Source of the DNA: Lucinisca nassula
Lineage: Eukaryota; Mollusca; Bivalvia; Lucinida; Lucinidae
Reading direction: 5' to 3'
Assembly: GCA_963580285.1 (NCBI GenBank)
Contig: CAUZLF010000749.1
Location: forward strand, 124,001 to 188,000
Length of the DNA stretch: 64,000 bases
How positions within the stretch are numbered: position 1 is the stretch's first letter; each line of letters begins with the position of its first letter. The translations under genes were made by a program, and so were the position numbers. This document shows positions 28,551-38,248 of this stretch, one piece after another. The notes below the pieces were generated by a model. The model worked only from the letters and a program-made list of their open reading frames with translations. It was not told the origin of the DNA and searched no databases.

Positions 28551-29930
28551 AATAATGTATACCCCCATAAACCCCAGTTTTCTCTATATAAAGTGGGTTT
28601 TTTTTTTGGGGGGGGGGGGGGGTCTATATTTCACAGACTTGTTAACGTGATGGGCCTTTCCTTTTTGCAAACAGTGTAGGTCTTGATCAGAGGCCTGTTC
28701 TGAGGCATCTGATCTGGGCCTACACTGTTTGCCAAATACCCGTTTTTGGGTTTCTGGTACATGTACATGGATTTATATAACTGGGGCTTGAACAGATAGG
28801 TGGGACTGCATGATGCATCCATGCAGAGCTGAAACCGGCCGCAAACGAGTACTGGCAACCCGCTTACAGGATATAATCTTGTGTGTTTGCTCAAATGTAA
28901 CTGTTAGGTTGTTTTCCATATGTTTTCCATTTGTTTTCTCATATTATGCATTTTTGTATTTACAAGCTAAAAATGAAGTTAATAATTATGTTCTCTTTAT
29001 TTTGTTCTTTTCTTTGTCTTATTCTTATTGCCAAGATACGTCCAGTTTGAGAGCATTCTTGTTTGACGTTATATACTGTTACGCTCGACCCCCGCCCAGC
29101 AGGGCTTGAAGAAATAGATCGGCTGCATGATGTTTCCAGGCAGAGATGAAACCGGAGTACTGGTAAACCACTTAGAGGATCTAAGTCTGTCCAGGAAAAG
29201 CAGTGCTTATAAACCCTATTGGTTTCATTGGGCGGCAGGGCTTGGGATGTCATATTTCATCTCAATGTGGGATAAAAGTCCCACAAAATTGGAAGCAACG
29301 TCTCCATAATGATCTATTTTTACTGCAAACATAGTTTGTGGTGCTCTTTAGAAACGCCCCATTGAGGACTCACAACCTAATCTGTCTAAGTGCAGATATA
29401 AGAAAAATAATGTGTCCCCCAACTAAACCCCCGTTTTCTCTATATAAGATGGCGCTTAGGCATCAGTTTAGTCTGCAATCTTTATTCAAACAACACAAAG
29501 ATGGAGAGGCCCAGGTTCATCAAGACATAAGAAGAACACACCTATTTAGTTTTGATCCCATTAAACCCAACATTCATATAGCTAAAATGGTTTTCAGGTG
29601 TGTACATTAGTCTTCATATTGCTACTCAAAAACATAGATTGAGGGTAAAACATAGATTTTGGGTACTTGTTAGAACAGCCTCCCCGAGGCGGTTCTCACA
29701 ATCTATGTTTTGAGCAGATGTATGAAAATATAAGATAACTTTTAACTGAAAAGCGAAAAGTGAATACTACACTATATATTATATATTGGCTGCATATGCG
29801 GCTGCATTTTATACTGTTTTCTATAATAGCTGCATTACCTATGATTTCCCTATTGGCTGCATTTTCCTATATTTTTAATATAGCTGCACTAAAGTGCTGC
29901 GTTTTATACCAACCCGTATATATGGCCATT
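28551..29930 (-). repeat. Right arm of the 3.7-kb inverted repeat
   Basis: Inverted copy of 26245-27590. The main difference is a T/G homopolymer expansion (about 28600-28621) where the other arm reads CTCCCTCAACCC. It includes an S1 SINE in plus orientation (29088-29311). Confidence 0.92.
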
Positions 29931-30186
29931 TAGTCCACTTGCAAAACGCATCTGAAAGGAACTCTACGACTTCGTGTGGACTCAGCGAATTTGACTAAGA
30001 TTCTGACTAGTCGAATACTTTACCTAAAATAAATTCATATATACATGTGAAGGTAAGTGCAAAAGTAGATGACTCTTCCAAGTTTGTATGCTGGCAAGAA
30101 AATGAAGTACAATGTACCTTCAATTTTTCTTTCAAAATATTTGAGTAACCAGTGAAAAAAAAACAAAACAAACAAAAAAAAACCAA
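29931..30186. other. Unassigned intron sequence
   Basis: AT-rich, with an A-rich stretch near 30155-30182. Nothing recognised. Confidence 0.4.
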
Positions 30187-30339
30187 TACCCAGCAGGCAG
30201 AGGTCGTTAGTGCAACGTCAAATCAACGTCGGTGCAACGTCACGACGTTGCACCGACGTTGATGTGACGTTGCATAAACGTCATGACGTTGAACCGACGT
30301 TGATGTGACGTCACAATTACGTCATGTGCCTGCTGGGTA
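30187..30339. mobile_element. MITE with CCCAGCAGGCA ends and CRE-like core
   Basis: TACCCAGCAGGCA and TGCCTGCTGGGTA are inverted termini. The 150-bp interior is a dense series of ACGTC/GACGT motifs in both orientations, including one perfect TGACGTCA (30305-30320 area) and repeated GTTGCACCGACGTTGATGTG. It is non-coding. Confidence 0.9.
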
Positions 30340-30524
30340 AGACCAGCGTGGCAAGCAAATATTCAGATATTCAAATATTTAGATCAGTCTGAACATTCTT
30401 CTATAGCCCCCTGAACTATTCAAGGAGCAACAAGTGACTGCAGATTTTAGATTTTGTAATGGTCTGGCCAGAGGGCAATAAAACCTACAAGACTTATGTG
30501 ACAAGCTTGACACTCTGCATGCTA

Positions 30525-30855
30525 GGTACTTTTTTTTCTAGTAGACAACATTTTGAAATTTTTTTCTTATTTTTCCCCCAAAAAAGGATTTGACATCTTG
30601 TGCACACTGTCTCCAAAGGATATTCCCAGAAAACAGGACTTGACGTCTCATGCAAATTAACTCCCTTAAACAGGATTTGACATCTCATGCAAATTGACTC
30701 TGGAGACAATTTGCATGAGATGTCAAATCCTGTTTTCTGGGAAAAATAAGAAAGGAGACAATTTGCATGCGAAGTCAAATCCTGTTTTCGGGGAAAAATA
30801 AGAAAGGAGACAATTTGTATGTGATGTCAAGTTCTGTTTTCTCTGAAAAACAAGA
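30525..30855. repeat. Mixed direct and inverted array of about 69-bp units
   Basis: GACATCTCATGCAAATTGAC and its complement, CAATTTGCATGAGATGTC, occur alongside repeated AATCCTGTTTTC and AAAAATAAGAAAGGAGAC. There are units in one orientation on the left and at least three in the other on the right, meeting near 30705. Confidence 0.75.
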
Positions 30856-30860
30856 AAAAT

Positions 30861-31579
30861 ACCAGAGGACCATTGGTCCTGAATCGCTCACCTGACTTTT
30901 CTGAGGAAGTCCTCAAAGACTTTAATATGTGATCTTTGGCCAAGAGGGACCGAAGGTCTGTGTAACTGGGTGGGGATCTCAACTGTTTCCGAGATATTAA
31001 GCATTCAATGCAATAAAGGGAGTTGGCCCCAAACCCCCCCCCAACCCCCCCACTGGAACCGTAGGTCCAACGGTCCATTACACTGAATGCGACAAGAATA
31101 TATATGGCTTATGGGTGGGGATCTTAACCGTTTCCGAGATATTAAGCATTTTGTGGAAAAAAGGGGGTTAGGCATGCCCCCCTCCCTCACCCAGGGACCC
31201 CCCGGGTCCAAAGGTCCATGTCACTGAATGCGCCTTATCATAAGGAACAAGAATATATATGGTTTGTGGGTGGGGATCTTAACCTTTTCCGAGATATTAA
31301 GCATTTTGAGCAAAAAAGGGGGAGGGGCATGCCCCCCCCCCCCCCCCCCCCCCCCCCGGACCCCTGGTACCCCATCTTGGTCATGTGACCTAGACCAAAA
31401 ATGCAAACTTTCGTTCCCCCACCCCATGGAGCCTCCACATGAAATTTGACTACAATCGGCCCAGCGGTTCCGGAGGAGAAGACGTTTGAAAATGTGAACA
31501 CACACACACACACACACACAGAATTTTTGCCTGGCCATACTATCAGCTCACCAATGAGCCTTCGGCTCAGGTGAGCTAA
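30861..31579 (+). mobile_element. CAAGAGG-family element with poly-C and CA tracts
   Basis: Left end CCAGAGGACCATTGGTCCTG then CGCTCACCTGAC; right end TGAGCCTTCGGCTCAGGTGA then GCTAA|T. The body has three monomers with GGGTGGGGATCTTAACC and GAGATATTAAGCATT, a long C run (about 31331-31357) and (CA)n at about 31498-31520 instead of an ACGG tract. Confidence 0.8.
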
Positions 31580-31804
31580 TCAACAATGTGTCACCTGCTG
31601 ATTTAGCCCAGAGGGTAGTAACAGTTAAGACTCAGTTCAGTCTGCACATATGCATAGTCTGATTACACTGTTTTCACACCAAAATAGACTTCTTAAGAAT
31701 CTCGGCTGTCCAAAGTGAGATAAGCAGAAAACCCTTACATCAGTAGGTGGATGCGCAGTCTTTGCAGGTTACACAAGTCTTATGCTTGGTTTTGTTGAGT
31801 GTTG

Positions 31805-31992
31805 TCTCACGTTTTACAATTTCTAAAAATTCTGACACCTTGAGGACTTGCTGTAATTCTCCTAAAATTTTAACAAATCTGTTCCTTGATGCAGCGAGTT
31901 CAAAAACTGCAGACAGAAAGGTAAACAGTGTAGACCCTGATCAGACTGCTCCTTAGACCTGTCTGTCCTAATACTTAGGATCAATACAGTAA
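31805..31992. mobile_element. MITE with TACAGTAAG end, same family as 23992
   Basis: Contains ACCTTGAGGACTTGCTGTAA, TTCTCCTAAAATTTTAACAA, one arm of the AAACAGTGTAGACCCTGATC palindrome and the right end ACTTAGGATCAATACAGTA. The second palindrome arm is deleted. Confidence 0.65.
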
Positions 31993-32021
31993 GAACAACA
32001 CTTCCTGCCCAAATATACCTA

Positions 32022-32369
32022 CAGTCGAACTTCGATGGCTCGAACACCGATGGCTCGTTTACCATGGCTGAGACGAACCCGTTCTTGAGTCCCTAGGGAA
32101 TTCCTCTGCATTAGAATAAGTGTGGGATAATTAAGGAGATTTTAGACTTTTATCTTGTAAATGTATGCTGCGTGTACTCATTAGAATCGCCTCAATGAGG
32201 CGATTCTACTGAGTACACACAGCATACATTTAAAATACAGAAGACCGAAAAGAAGTCCAAAAATACCCCCGTTATGTTTTCTGGAAGTATGCAACAGTGG
32301 CTCAAACTACCGCTGTCTCGAACAAATTTCCATGGTCCCAAAGGGGTTCGAGCCATCGACGTTTGACTG
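32022..32369. mobile_element. TA-flanked MITE (Tc1/mariner or pogo-like ends)
   Basis: Ends CAGTCGAACTTCGATGGCTC and the inverted GAGCCATCGACGTTTGACTG, bounded by TA on both sides. The centre is a hairpin with ATTAGAATCGCCTC / GAGGCGATTCTA. A second copy is at 36041-36384. TA plus CAGT termini suggest the Tc1/mariner/pogo group. Confidence 0.85.
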
Positions 32370-32503
32370 TACTTGTTTAGCCTATCCCCTGGGGTGACAA
32401 ACGGTCAGTCTGATCTTGGTCTGCACTTGTTGCTTAGGCCTGTCTGTCCAAATACTTGGGCTCATTAAGATAAAAAGAAAAGTTCCTGTAGAAATATACC
32501 TAC

Positions 32504-32649
32504 TTGTTGATTCTATCCCCTAGAGTGGCTTTCAGTAACTGTTTAAGCACTTTAACAATCTGCCGTCGTAACCACTGGTTCTTGTGTCTTAGGTCAAACA
32601 CCTCATCCATTAATAACAACATAATGCGTAGAGGTATATTCTCACCAAT
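32504..32649 (-). CDS. SNX13: SNX13-like exon (start of Nexin_C domain)
   Basis: Acceptor TTTTTTTCAG, donor AA|GTAGGTA. It encodes IGENIPLRIMLLLMDEVFDL then RHKNQWLRRQIVKVLKQLLK then ATLGDRIN plus two bases of Lys. The PLR.MLLLMDEVFDL and NQWLRR block is the hallmark opening of the SNX13 Nexin_C domain. The length of 146 bp keeps phase with exons 35314 and 25013. Confidence 0.95.
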
Positions 32650-32687
32650 CTGAAAAAAACAAAACATTTTCATTGCTTCTCCGTAAA

Positions 32688-32953
32688 CATAACGAAAACA
32701 CGCCTATACCAATACATTGAAAACTTAACTGCTGAAAAAAATAAAATTTTAAGATGAAAAATTGTAATATTTTTTCTTTTTTCAGGTCAAAATACGATTG
32801 TGGGTACTCCTTAGAACCGCCTCATCGGAGTACCAACAATCTTTATTTAAGAGAAGAAATACGAAAAATAAGGTTTACTCCTGTAAACCCCAGTTTTACT
32901 GAATAAAAGTGGGGTTCAAGGGTGTCAAAATTATATAGGCATGTTTTCCTGAT
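32688..32953. mobile_element. Foldback MITE, family A
   Basis: CATAACGAAAACACGCCTAT at the left; TTATATAGGCATGTTTTCCT at the right. The central palindrome is reduced (AGAACCGCCTCATCGGAGTA). It lies 38 bp upstream, in transcript sense, of the exon at 32504-32649. Confidence 0.75.
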
Positions 32954-33386
32954 CATTGACTGCACAAATATGTGCTTTATAATGTGAAAAAATCATCAAA
33001 GAATCATAACAGCCTATGCATACACAAGTCTGATCAGAGCCTCCGGCTTGTAAAATAAAAGAAACTACCCCAGTCTATGACTGGAGCAAACAGGGAGGGC
33101 TGGTATTTAGCTCTTCAGAAGCACAAGCTGATCTGTGTCATTACTGGTCTGAGGAATCTGAGAACACTTCTTCTTACACACCAGACAAGGAAATCCGTGA
33201 TTTTACCCTGGGATAGAAATTTATGTTCTGACCCTGGTGTTCCGACCCAGGCAACTAACATAAATGCGCTTCAATTCTATTCAACTGCCGGAACTACTTC
33301 CGCACTACTTTCATTTTGTAAACAATATACATGTGCGAGCTGTCAAAACTAACCGGAGGTGTTGTGCAAGAAAAAGAATCCAATAT
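32954..33386. other. Unassigned intron sequence
   Basis: No repeat ends or convincing exon seen. A short stretch near 33000-33060 recalls the GCATCTGATCAG palindromes but is not complete. Confidence 0.4.
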
Positions 33387-33515
33387 GGGGTTCTGTTGTA
33401 GATGGGCGTTTCCAACCCTCAGGATAACCGTGCTGAGTGGAACCTTGGCATAGACTCGGTTCCGCTCAGCACGGTCATCCCTCGGGTTGGAAAGGCTCAT
33501 CTACAACAGAACCCC
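33387..33515. mobile_element. Palindromic MITE
   Basis: GGGGTTCTGTTGTAGATG at 33386 pairs with CATCTACAACAGAACCCC at 33498. An inner pair, AACCGTGCTGAGTGGAACC and GGTTCCGCTCAGCACGGT, surrounds a loop near 33455. Confidence 0.85.
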
Positions 33516-33628
33516 TTGTCAGATTCTTATATTCTCTTACAACTCATATGATTTCAACAATATTTGTTTGGCTAAGTTTTTGCAAACACTGATTCTGCAC
33601 ATTAGATCCAACAGAAATACACCAGGGC

Positions 33629-33869
33629 CCAGTTGTTCAAAGCGTCATTAGCTTAACGAGCTCGTTAGTGGTCATATTGTTAACTGTTCTAGAAAGTTTA
33701 ATATATAAATTTTTTGTATTTTTGCTGAAAAAATGTGAGCAGCTTTTGCTTCTGCAAAAGCTGCTCACATTTTTTCAGCAAAAATTTTAGCATATTTGCC
33801 ATATTTAATGATCAAAATTTTAACGATATGTTAACTAACGACGTCGTTAGTTTTGAACAACTGGCCCAA
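33629..33869. mobile_element. MITE with GGGCCCAGTTGTTCAAA ends and inner hairpin
   Basis: GGGCCCAGTTGTTCAAA at the left and TTTGAACAACTGGCCC at the right. The inner 60-bp hairpin (TTTTTGCTGAAAAAATGTGA, inverted) is centred at TTTTGCTTCTGCAAAA. GTCATTAGCTTAACGAG and CTAACGACGTCGTTAG are secondary inverted motifs. Confidence 0.88.
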
Positions 33870-33949
33870 GGTGTCTGTTTTGTTACTGAATGAAATACTA
33901 AGTGTTCTAGTAAGTACAATAGCTAGTACACTGGTATTTTTGCTGAAAA

Positions 33950-35062
33950 CAAGAGGACCATGATGGTCCTATGTCGCTCACCTGAGCTAAGAGATATACA
34001 TGTGGGTCCCAGTGCGGGGCAGTTTTTGGCCCCAGGTCTATAATTTAATTTGTACAACCTCGGTAGAGGTCCAGTAAATAAATCAAGTCAGCCTCGATAG
34101 TGCAGTGGTTAACGCGTTCGACAATAGATCGAGGGTTTGTGTGTTTGAATCCAGCAACTGATTTCTAGGTGTGTACTTGGGCAAGACACGTAATGGCACT
34201 GCCTCACTCCATCCAGATGTAAATGGGTAGCAGTGGTGTAATTGTCACTGCCTCTCTGGCACACATGTGAAAACATCCGGAATGAGTGTTCGAGAGGGAT
34301 TAAAAAAGCTTGAAGCTTCCATTGCAAGCAAACAAAGATAAATTAGTATATACTAAATGAAGCTTAATATCAAAAAGATTCTAAAAGGTTTTCCATATAT
34401 AAGCCTACATAAAACATGTGGGCCCCATGGTGGGGTATTCCCTATATAAGCCTATATAAGACCCAGGGCAGCCCCATTTTTGGCCTCAGGGCTATAAGTT
34501 GAACAATCTTGGTACAGGCCCACTTCAAGAAGATTCACACCAAATATCAAAGACCTGGGCCTCGTGGTTTCAGACAAGAAGATCTTTAAAGAATTTCCCT
34601 ATATGAGCCTATGTAAAACCAGTGGGCCCCGCAGCAGGGGCATTTTTGGCCCCAGGTCTATAATTTGAACAATCTTGGTAGAGGTTCACTAGGGGAAGCT
34701 TCATACCAAATATCAAAGACCTGGGCCTTCTTGTTTCAGACAAGAAGACTTTTGAAGTTTTTTTTCTTATTTTCTCCTTTTCGAGAGTTCTGCATGGAAT
34801 GAAATTCTTTGAACAACTTTGAGAGAGGACCACCCAAAGATCATTTCTGCCAAGTCTGGTCAAAATGTGTTCAGTGGTTTATGAGATGTCATTTAAAGGA
34901 ATTGTGGACAGACAGACGGTCACGAATAACTACTTAAGTGTCAAAATGTCCAAATATTTTGCCCTCCAAATGTCATTTCGTTAGTGCGGATGGACGGACG
35001 ACGACAACGGATGGTGAGCGATCACAATAGCTCCCCCGGAGCCTTTGGCTCAGTTGAAGTAA
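33950..35062 (+). mobile_element. CAAGAGG-type tandem-repeat element with SINE insertion
   Basis: Left end AA|CAAGAGGACCATGATGGTCC then CGCTCACCTGAG. The monomers are the same as in 1256-3823 (CCAAATATCAAAGACCTGGG, GAACAATCTTGGTA). It has an ACGG-like tract GGATGGACGGACGACGACAA at 34987 and a degraded right end, GGAGCCTTTGGCTCAGTTGA, then AGTAA. It carries a SINE at 34088-34345. Confidence 0.75.
34088..34345 (+). mobile_element. tRNA-derived SINE family S3
   Basis: The head GCCTCGATAGTGCAGTGGTT (box A) and GTTTGAATCC (box B) is followed by a tail with GGGCAAGACACGTAATGGCA and GATGTAAATGGGTAGCAGTG, ending near GCAAGCAAACAAAG. It interrupts the monomer array of the surrounding element. Confidence 0.8.
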
Positions 35063-35313
35063 AAATTTGAGTAGCATTTGCTACCTAACAGTATGCCCCA
35101 ATTAAACAGACATCTACCTTAGTTCTGAGTGTTACCACTTGGCAAGCTCTCCAAACTGTTAAGTTATGCCCAGAACGTGAGCATATGATATGTCCAGAAA
35201 TTTGAACGTATCCTATTCCCAGTTTTCCTTTATGAGTAGATACTATCCAAATGGCTTGTCAGTGAGCCCTTTTAGATGTGTTATCATATCCAATCAATTA
35301 AAGTCCCTCTTAC

Positions 35314-35388
35314 CTCCAGGTCAAGACCTGCCCCTACTTTGGCCCCTTTTGTTACTGATTCTTCACCCTCTCTTGAGCTATCAGAATC
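35314..35388 (-). CDS. SNX13: SNX13-like exon (acidic linker between PX and Nexin_C)
   Basis: Acceptor GTGTTTCAG, donor GAG|GTAAGAG. Exactly 25 codons in phase 0 at both ends: DSDSSREGEESVTKGAKVGA then GLDLE. The composition is low-complexity and acidic/serine-rich, as expected for the variable linker; identity rests on splice sites and phase with exons 37748 and 32504, not on sequence conservation. Confidence 0.82.
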
Positions 35389-35633
35389 CTGAAACACATA
35401 TACAGTGCAACTGCTAGAAATGGCCATTTCTAATCATAAAAGTATCACAGATACTGTATATATTCTAACACTGGCTTCCCTATATTCTTACCAAGCTCAG
35501 GATCCACTTTTTCAAAACTAACAACGGCGTTAGATAATGTATCATTGAAACTTTGATCGTATCATGCCAAATAAGCAACTATTTTGAGCAGTACATAGAA
35601 ACATGTAAGCACAATCATAATGGAACAGTTTTT

Positions 35634-35931
35634 TTGGTTTGTTTGAATTTGGGTTTAACGTCCCCGTCAACACTATTTAGGTCATTTTGGAGATGTTGCT
35701 TCCAATTTTGTGGGACTTTTATCCGACATTGAGATGAAATGACATCCTAAGCCCTGCCACCCAATGAAACCAGAAGGCTTATATGCATTGGACGATCTGA
35801 CTCACACTTCTTTGCCTGGGCAGGCTTAGTCCTTCGAAGCGGTTTAACAGTACTCGTGTGTGGTCAGATTCAGCTTTGCATGGAAGCATCATGCAGCCCA
35901 ATCTATTTCTCCAAGCCCCAATGGTCGGGGG
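35634..35931 (-). mobile_element. SINE family S1
   Basis: Read on the plus strand it runs GGGTTTAACGTCCCCGTCAA, AGGTCATTTTGGAGATG, ATGAAATGACATC, CCAGTACTCGT, GCAGCCCAATCTATTTCTCC and ends GGTCGGGGGT. Its TTTG-rich left edge is the tail of a minus-strand SINE. Confidence 0.85.
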
Positions 35932-36040
35932 TGACATAATTGAACAGATATTTTGTGATTACTGAAGGATAATTTTTGTTATTTTTCCATGAAAAACTCT
36001 ATTGTGGGTATTAATTAGAACTGCCTTAATAGAACTACAT

Positions 36041-36384
36041 TAGATCTTCGAAGGCTCGAACACCGATGGCTCGTTTACCATGGTTGTGTCGAACTCATAC
36101 TTGAGTCCCTAGGGAAATCCTCAAGATACGAAATGGTGGGGATGATTAAGGAGATTTTAGTCTTTTATATTTCAAATGTATGCTGTGTGTTCTCATTAGA
36201 ATCGCCTCGGTGAGGCGATTCTAATGAGTACACACAGCAAACATTTTCATTTTATAACATCGAAAGATGTCCAAAGGTATCTCGTTATGCCTCTTAGCAG
36301 TAACCTTCAGTGGCTCGAACTACCGCTGTCTCGAATAAATTTTCATGGTCCCAAAGGGGTTCGAGCCATCGAAGTTCGACTGTA
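36041..36384. mobile_element. TA-flanked MITE, second copy of 32022 family
   Basis: Right end GAGCCATCGAAGTTCGACTG then TA. The left end is altered (TAGATCTTCGAAGGCTCGAA). The central hairpin ATTAGAATCGCCTCGGTGAG is at 36196-36228. Confidence 0.8.
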
Positions 36385-36594
36385 TTCTAAGTATTGGGAC
36401 AGATAGTCCTAAGCAAACAGTGCAGACCCAGAACAGACTGCTCTTGAAAGAGCAGTCTGATCAGGGTCTACACTGTCTGTCATTCTGTCTGCACCTTTTG
36501 GACTCATTGCTGGAAAACAAATTTGTTAAAATTTTAGGAGAATTATAGCAAGTCCAGAAAAAGTCCAAATTTTTCGAATTTCTACGGTAACAAT
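36385..36594. mobile_element. MITE of the 23992 family, inverted orientation
   Basis: Begins TTCTAAGTATTGGGACAG, holds the GCAAACAGTGCAGACCC palindrome with AGACTGCTCTTGAAAGAGCA, then AAATTTGTTAAAATTTTAGG, and ends near TTTCTACGGTA, the complement of TACYGTAAAAA. Confidence 0.78.
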
Positions 36595-36707
36595 ACATAG
36601 CTACAAGTGCCTTAAATCCAAAGGGAAACAAGAGATCTCTTGCCATGCTGGTTAGATGTACATGCTGATCTGAGTCTCTTCTTGTTTCACATGTAGGCTT
36701 TGTCATG

Positions 36708-37006
36708 TTTGTTTGTTTGATTTGAGGTTTAACGTCCCCATCAACACTGTAAAGGTCATTTTGGAGACGTTGCTTCCAATTTTGTGGGACTTTTACCCGA
36801 CATTGAGATGAAACAACATCTCAAGCCCTGTCGCCCAATGAAACCAATAGGGTTTATTAGCATGGACGGTCCACCTCGCACCACGGTTCCTGGACAGGCT
36901 TAGGTCCTCTAAGCGGTTTACCAGTACTAGTGTACGGGCTGGATTCAGCTCTGCGTGGAAGCATCATGCAGCACATATATTTCTTCAAGCCCCTATGGGC
37001 GGGGGC
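36708..37006 (-). mobile_element. SINE family S1 with 13-bp target duplication
   Basis: AGGCTTTGTCATG at 36695-36707 recurs at 37008-37020 directly after the repeat ends (GGGCGGGGGCA). The duplication shows that this family moves as a retroposon, although its tRNA part is not obvious. Confidence 0.9.
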
Positions 37007-37033
37007 AAGGCTTTGTCATGTGCTCATTCATTT

Positions 37034-37103
37034 AACCCTTCTTTTGTACAGAATAGAATCTTCCGCACTATATATAGCATGAGTCCATTTCAAAATCTAG
37101 GGG

Positions 37104-37137
<34 letters not shown>

Positions 37138-37508
37138 ACAATGGTTGATGTCCCCGTCAACACTATTTAGGACATTTTGGAGATGCTGCTTTCCGTTTTG
37201 TAGGACTTTCACCTGATATTGAGATGAAATGACCTCTTAAGCCACTAGGGTTTTAGAAGCGGTTCACCTCAAACCACTTTTCCATAGCAGACTTCACCAT
37301 TTAAGTAGCTTACCAGTACCTAAGTTCGGTTGATTACAGCCCTGTGCGGAAGCACCATGCAGCCCAATCTATTTCTCCAAGCCCTGATGGGCAGGGGTGC
37401 AGAGAATGGTTGAACTCGGCAGTGAAGGCCGTTAGCAGCTGCCACATTCTGCAGCATCTCTTTTTGCCAAATGACCTGTTTTGGAGTTTCCAAAATGAAA
37501 TGGGTTAA
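37034..37508. mobile_element. TTAA-flanked MITE split by a SINE
   Basis: Left end TTAACCCTTCTTTTGTAC and GAATCTTCCGCACTATATAT; right end GTTTTGGAGTTTCCAAAATG then GGGTTAA. An S1 SINE with a T run (37110-37398) sits in the middle. The related intact copy is at 62081-62308. Its right TTAA (37505-37508) is also the left TTAA of the next MITE. Confidence 0.78.
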
Positions 37509-37717
37509 CCCTTATCTTGCTGTTCACGACAACCCATATCTTTGCAAACAGTGTAGATCCAGATCAGATGGCTTCTGAAGAAGCCATCTGATCAGGATCT
37601 ACACTGTTTGGCATTCAGTTTATGAATTTGTAGCAATAAATTATATCAAGTAATTTGATTGGTTGATAGACGGAAATGGGTGTGGCTTATATGAATATTC
37701 AGCAAGAGAAGGGTTAA
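37505..37717. mobile_element. TTAA-flanked MITE (piggyBac-like ends)
   Basis: TTAACCCTTATCTTGCTG to CAGCAAGAGAAGGGTTAA, the same family as 20882 and 21264, with the GATCCAGATCAGATGGCTTC palindrome. It ends 31 bp from the SNX13 exon at 37748. Confidence 0.87.
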
Positions 37718-37747
37718 CTTTGAGAAAACTGGCAGTATATAACTTAC

Positions 37748-37864
37748 CCCTCTAAGCCTACTCATGCCATCATGGGAGAGACTTCTAAGGTTTTCAGGTA
37801 CATGTTTCACGGCATGGCCGACAGTCTTAACAGAGCTTTTCAATGGATTAACAATGGTGTCCAT
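37748..37864 (-). CDS. SNX13: SNX13-like exon (post-PX linker)
   Basis: Acceptor CCAG at 37865-37868, donor GGG|GTAAGT. 39 codons in phase 0: MDTIVNPLKSSVKTVGHAVK then HVPENLRSLS and HDGMSRLRG. The MDT.VNPL and V..AVK..P pattern follows the SNX13 sequence just after the PX domain. It joins AARK-type residues of exon 50936 to the acidic exon 35314. Confidence 0.93.
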
Positions 37865-38248
37865 CTGGAAACAAAACACAAAAAGATCTTCTGTTGAGTG
37901 TACCCTTCATGTGCTTCAGTGAAAATAAGGCATGACAGCTTTTTCTTATTTTTCAGTGTAAATAAGGCTCGTAATGCCAAGATATAGGTTGGGGGGTACT
38001 TGTTAGAACAACATCCATAAGGCAGTTCTAAAGAGCACCAGTAAGAAAAATAGCACAATTCTTTGTCAGGTTAATCTTATTTCTTTTCTAAACCTCAGGA
38101 ATAAAAAAAATATTCGATAAAAACTAAATAAAATGATAAGTACATGAAGAAACTAGAAAAAGTGTCCAAAGGACATGGATGCCCCCGCCAAATGCCATTC
38201 ATAAAAAATATTACAAATGTACTTCAAATCAATCATAAAATATATGCA

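Noticed and set aside
33945..33965. Donor/acceptor-like motifs near many repeats
   Set aside because: Without phase-compatible coding sequence or conserved residues they cannot be distinguished from chance.
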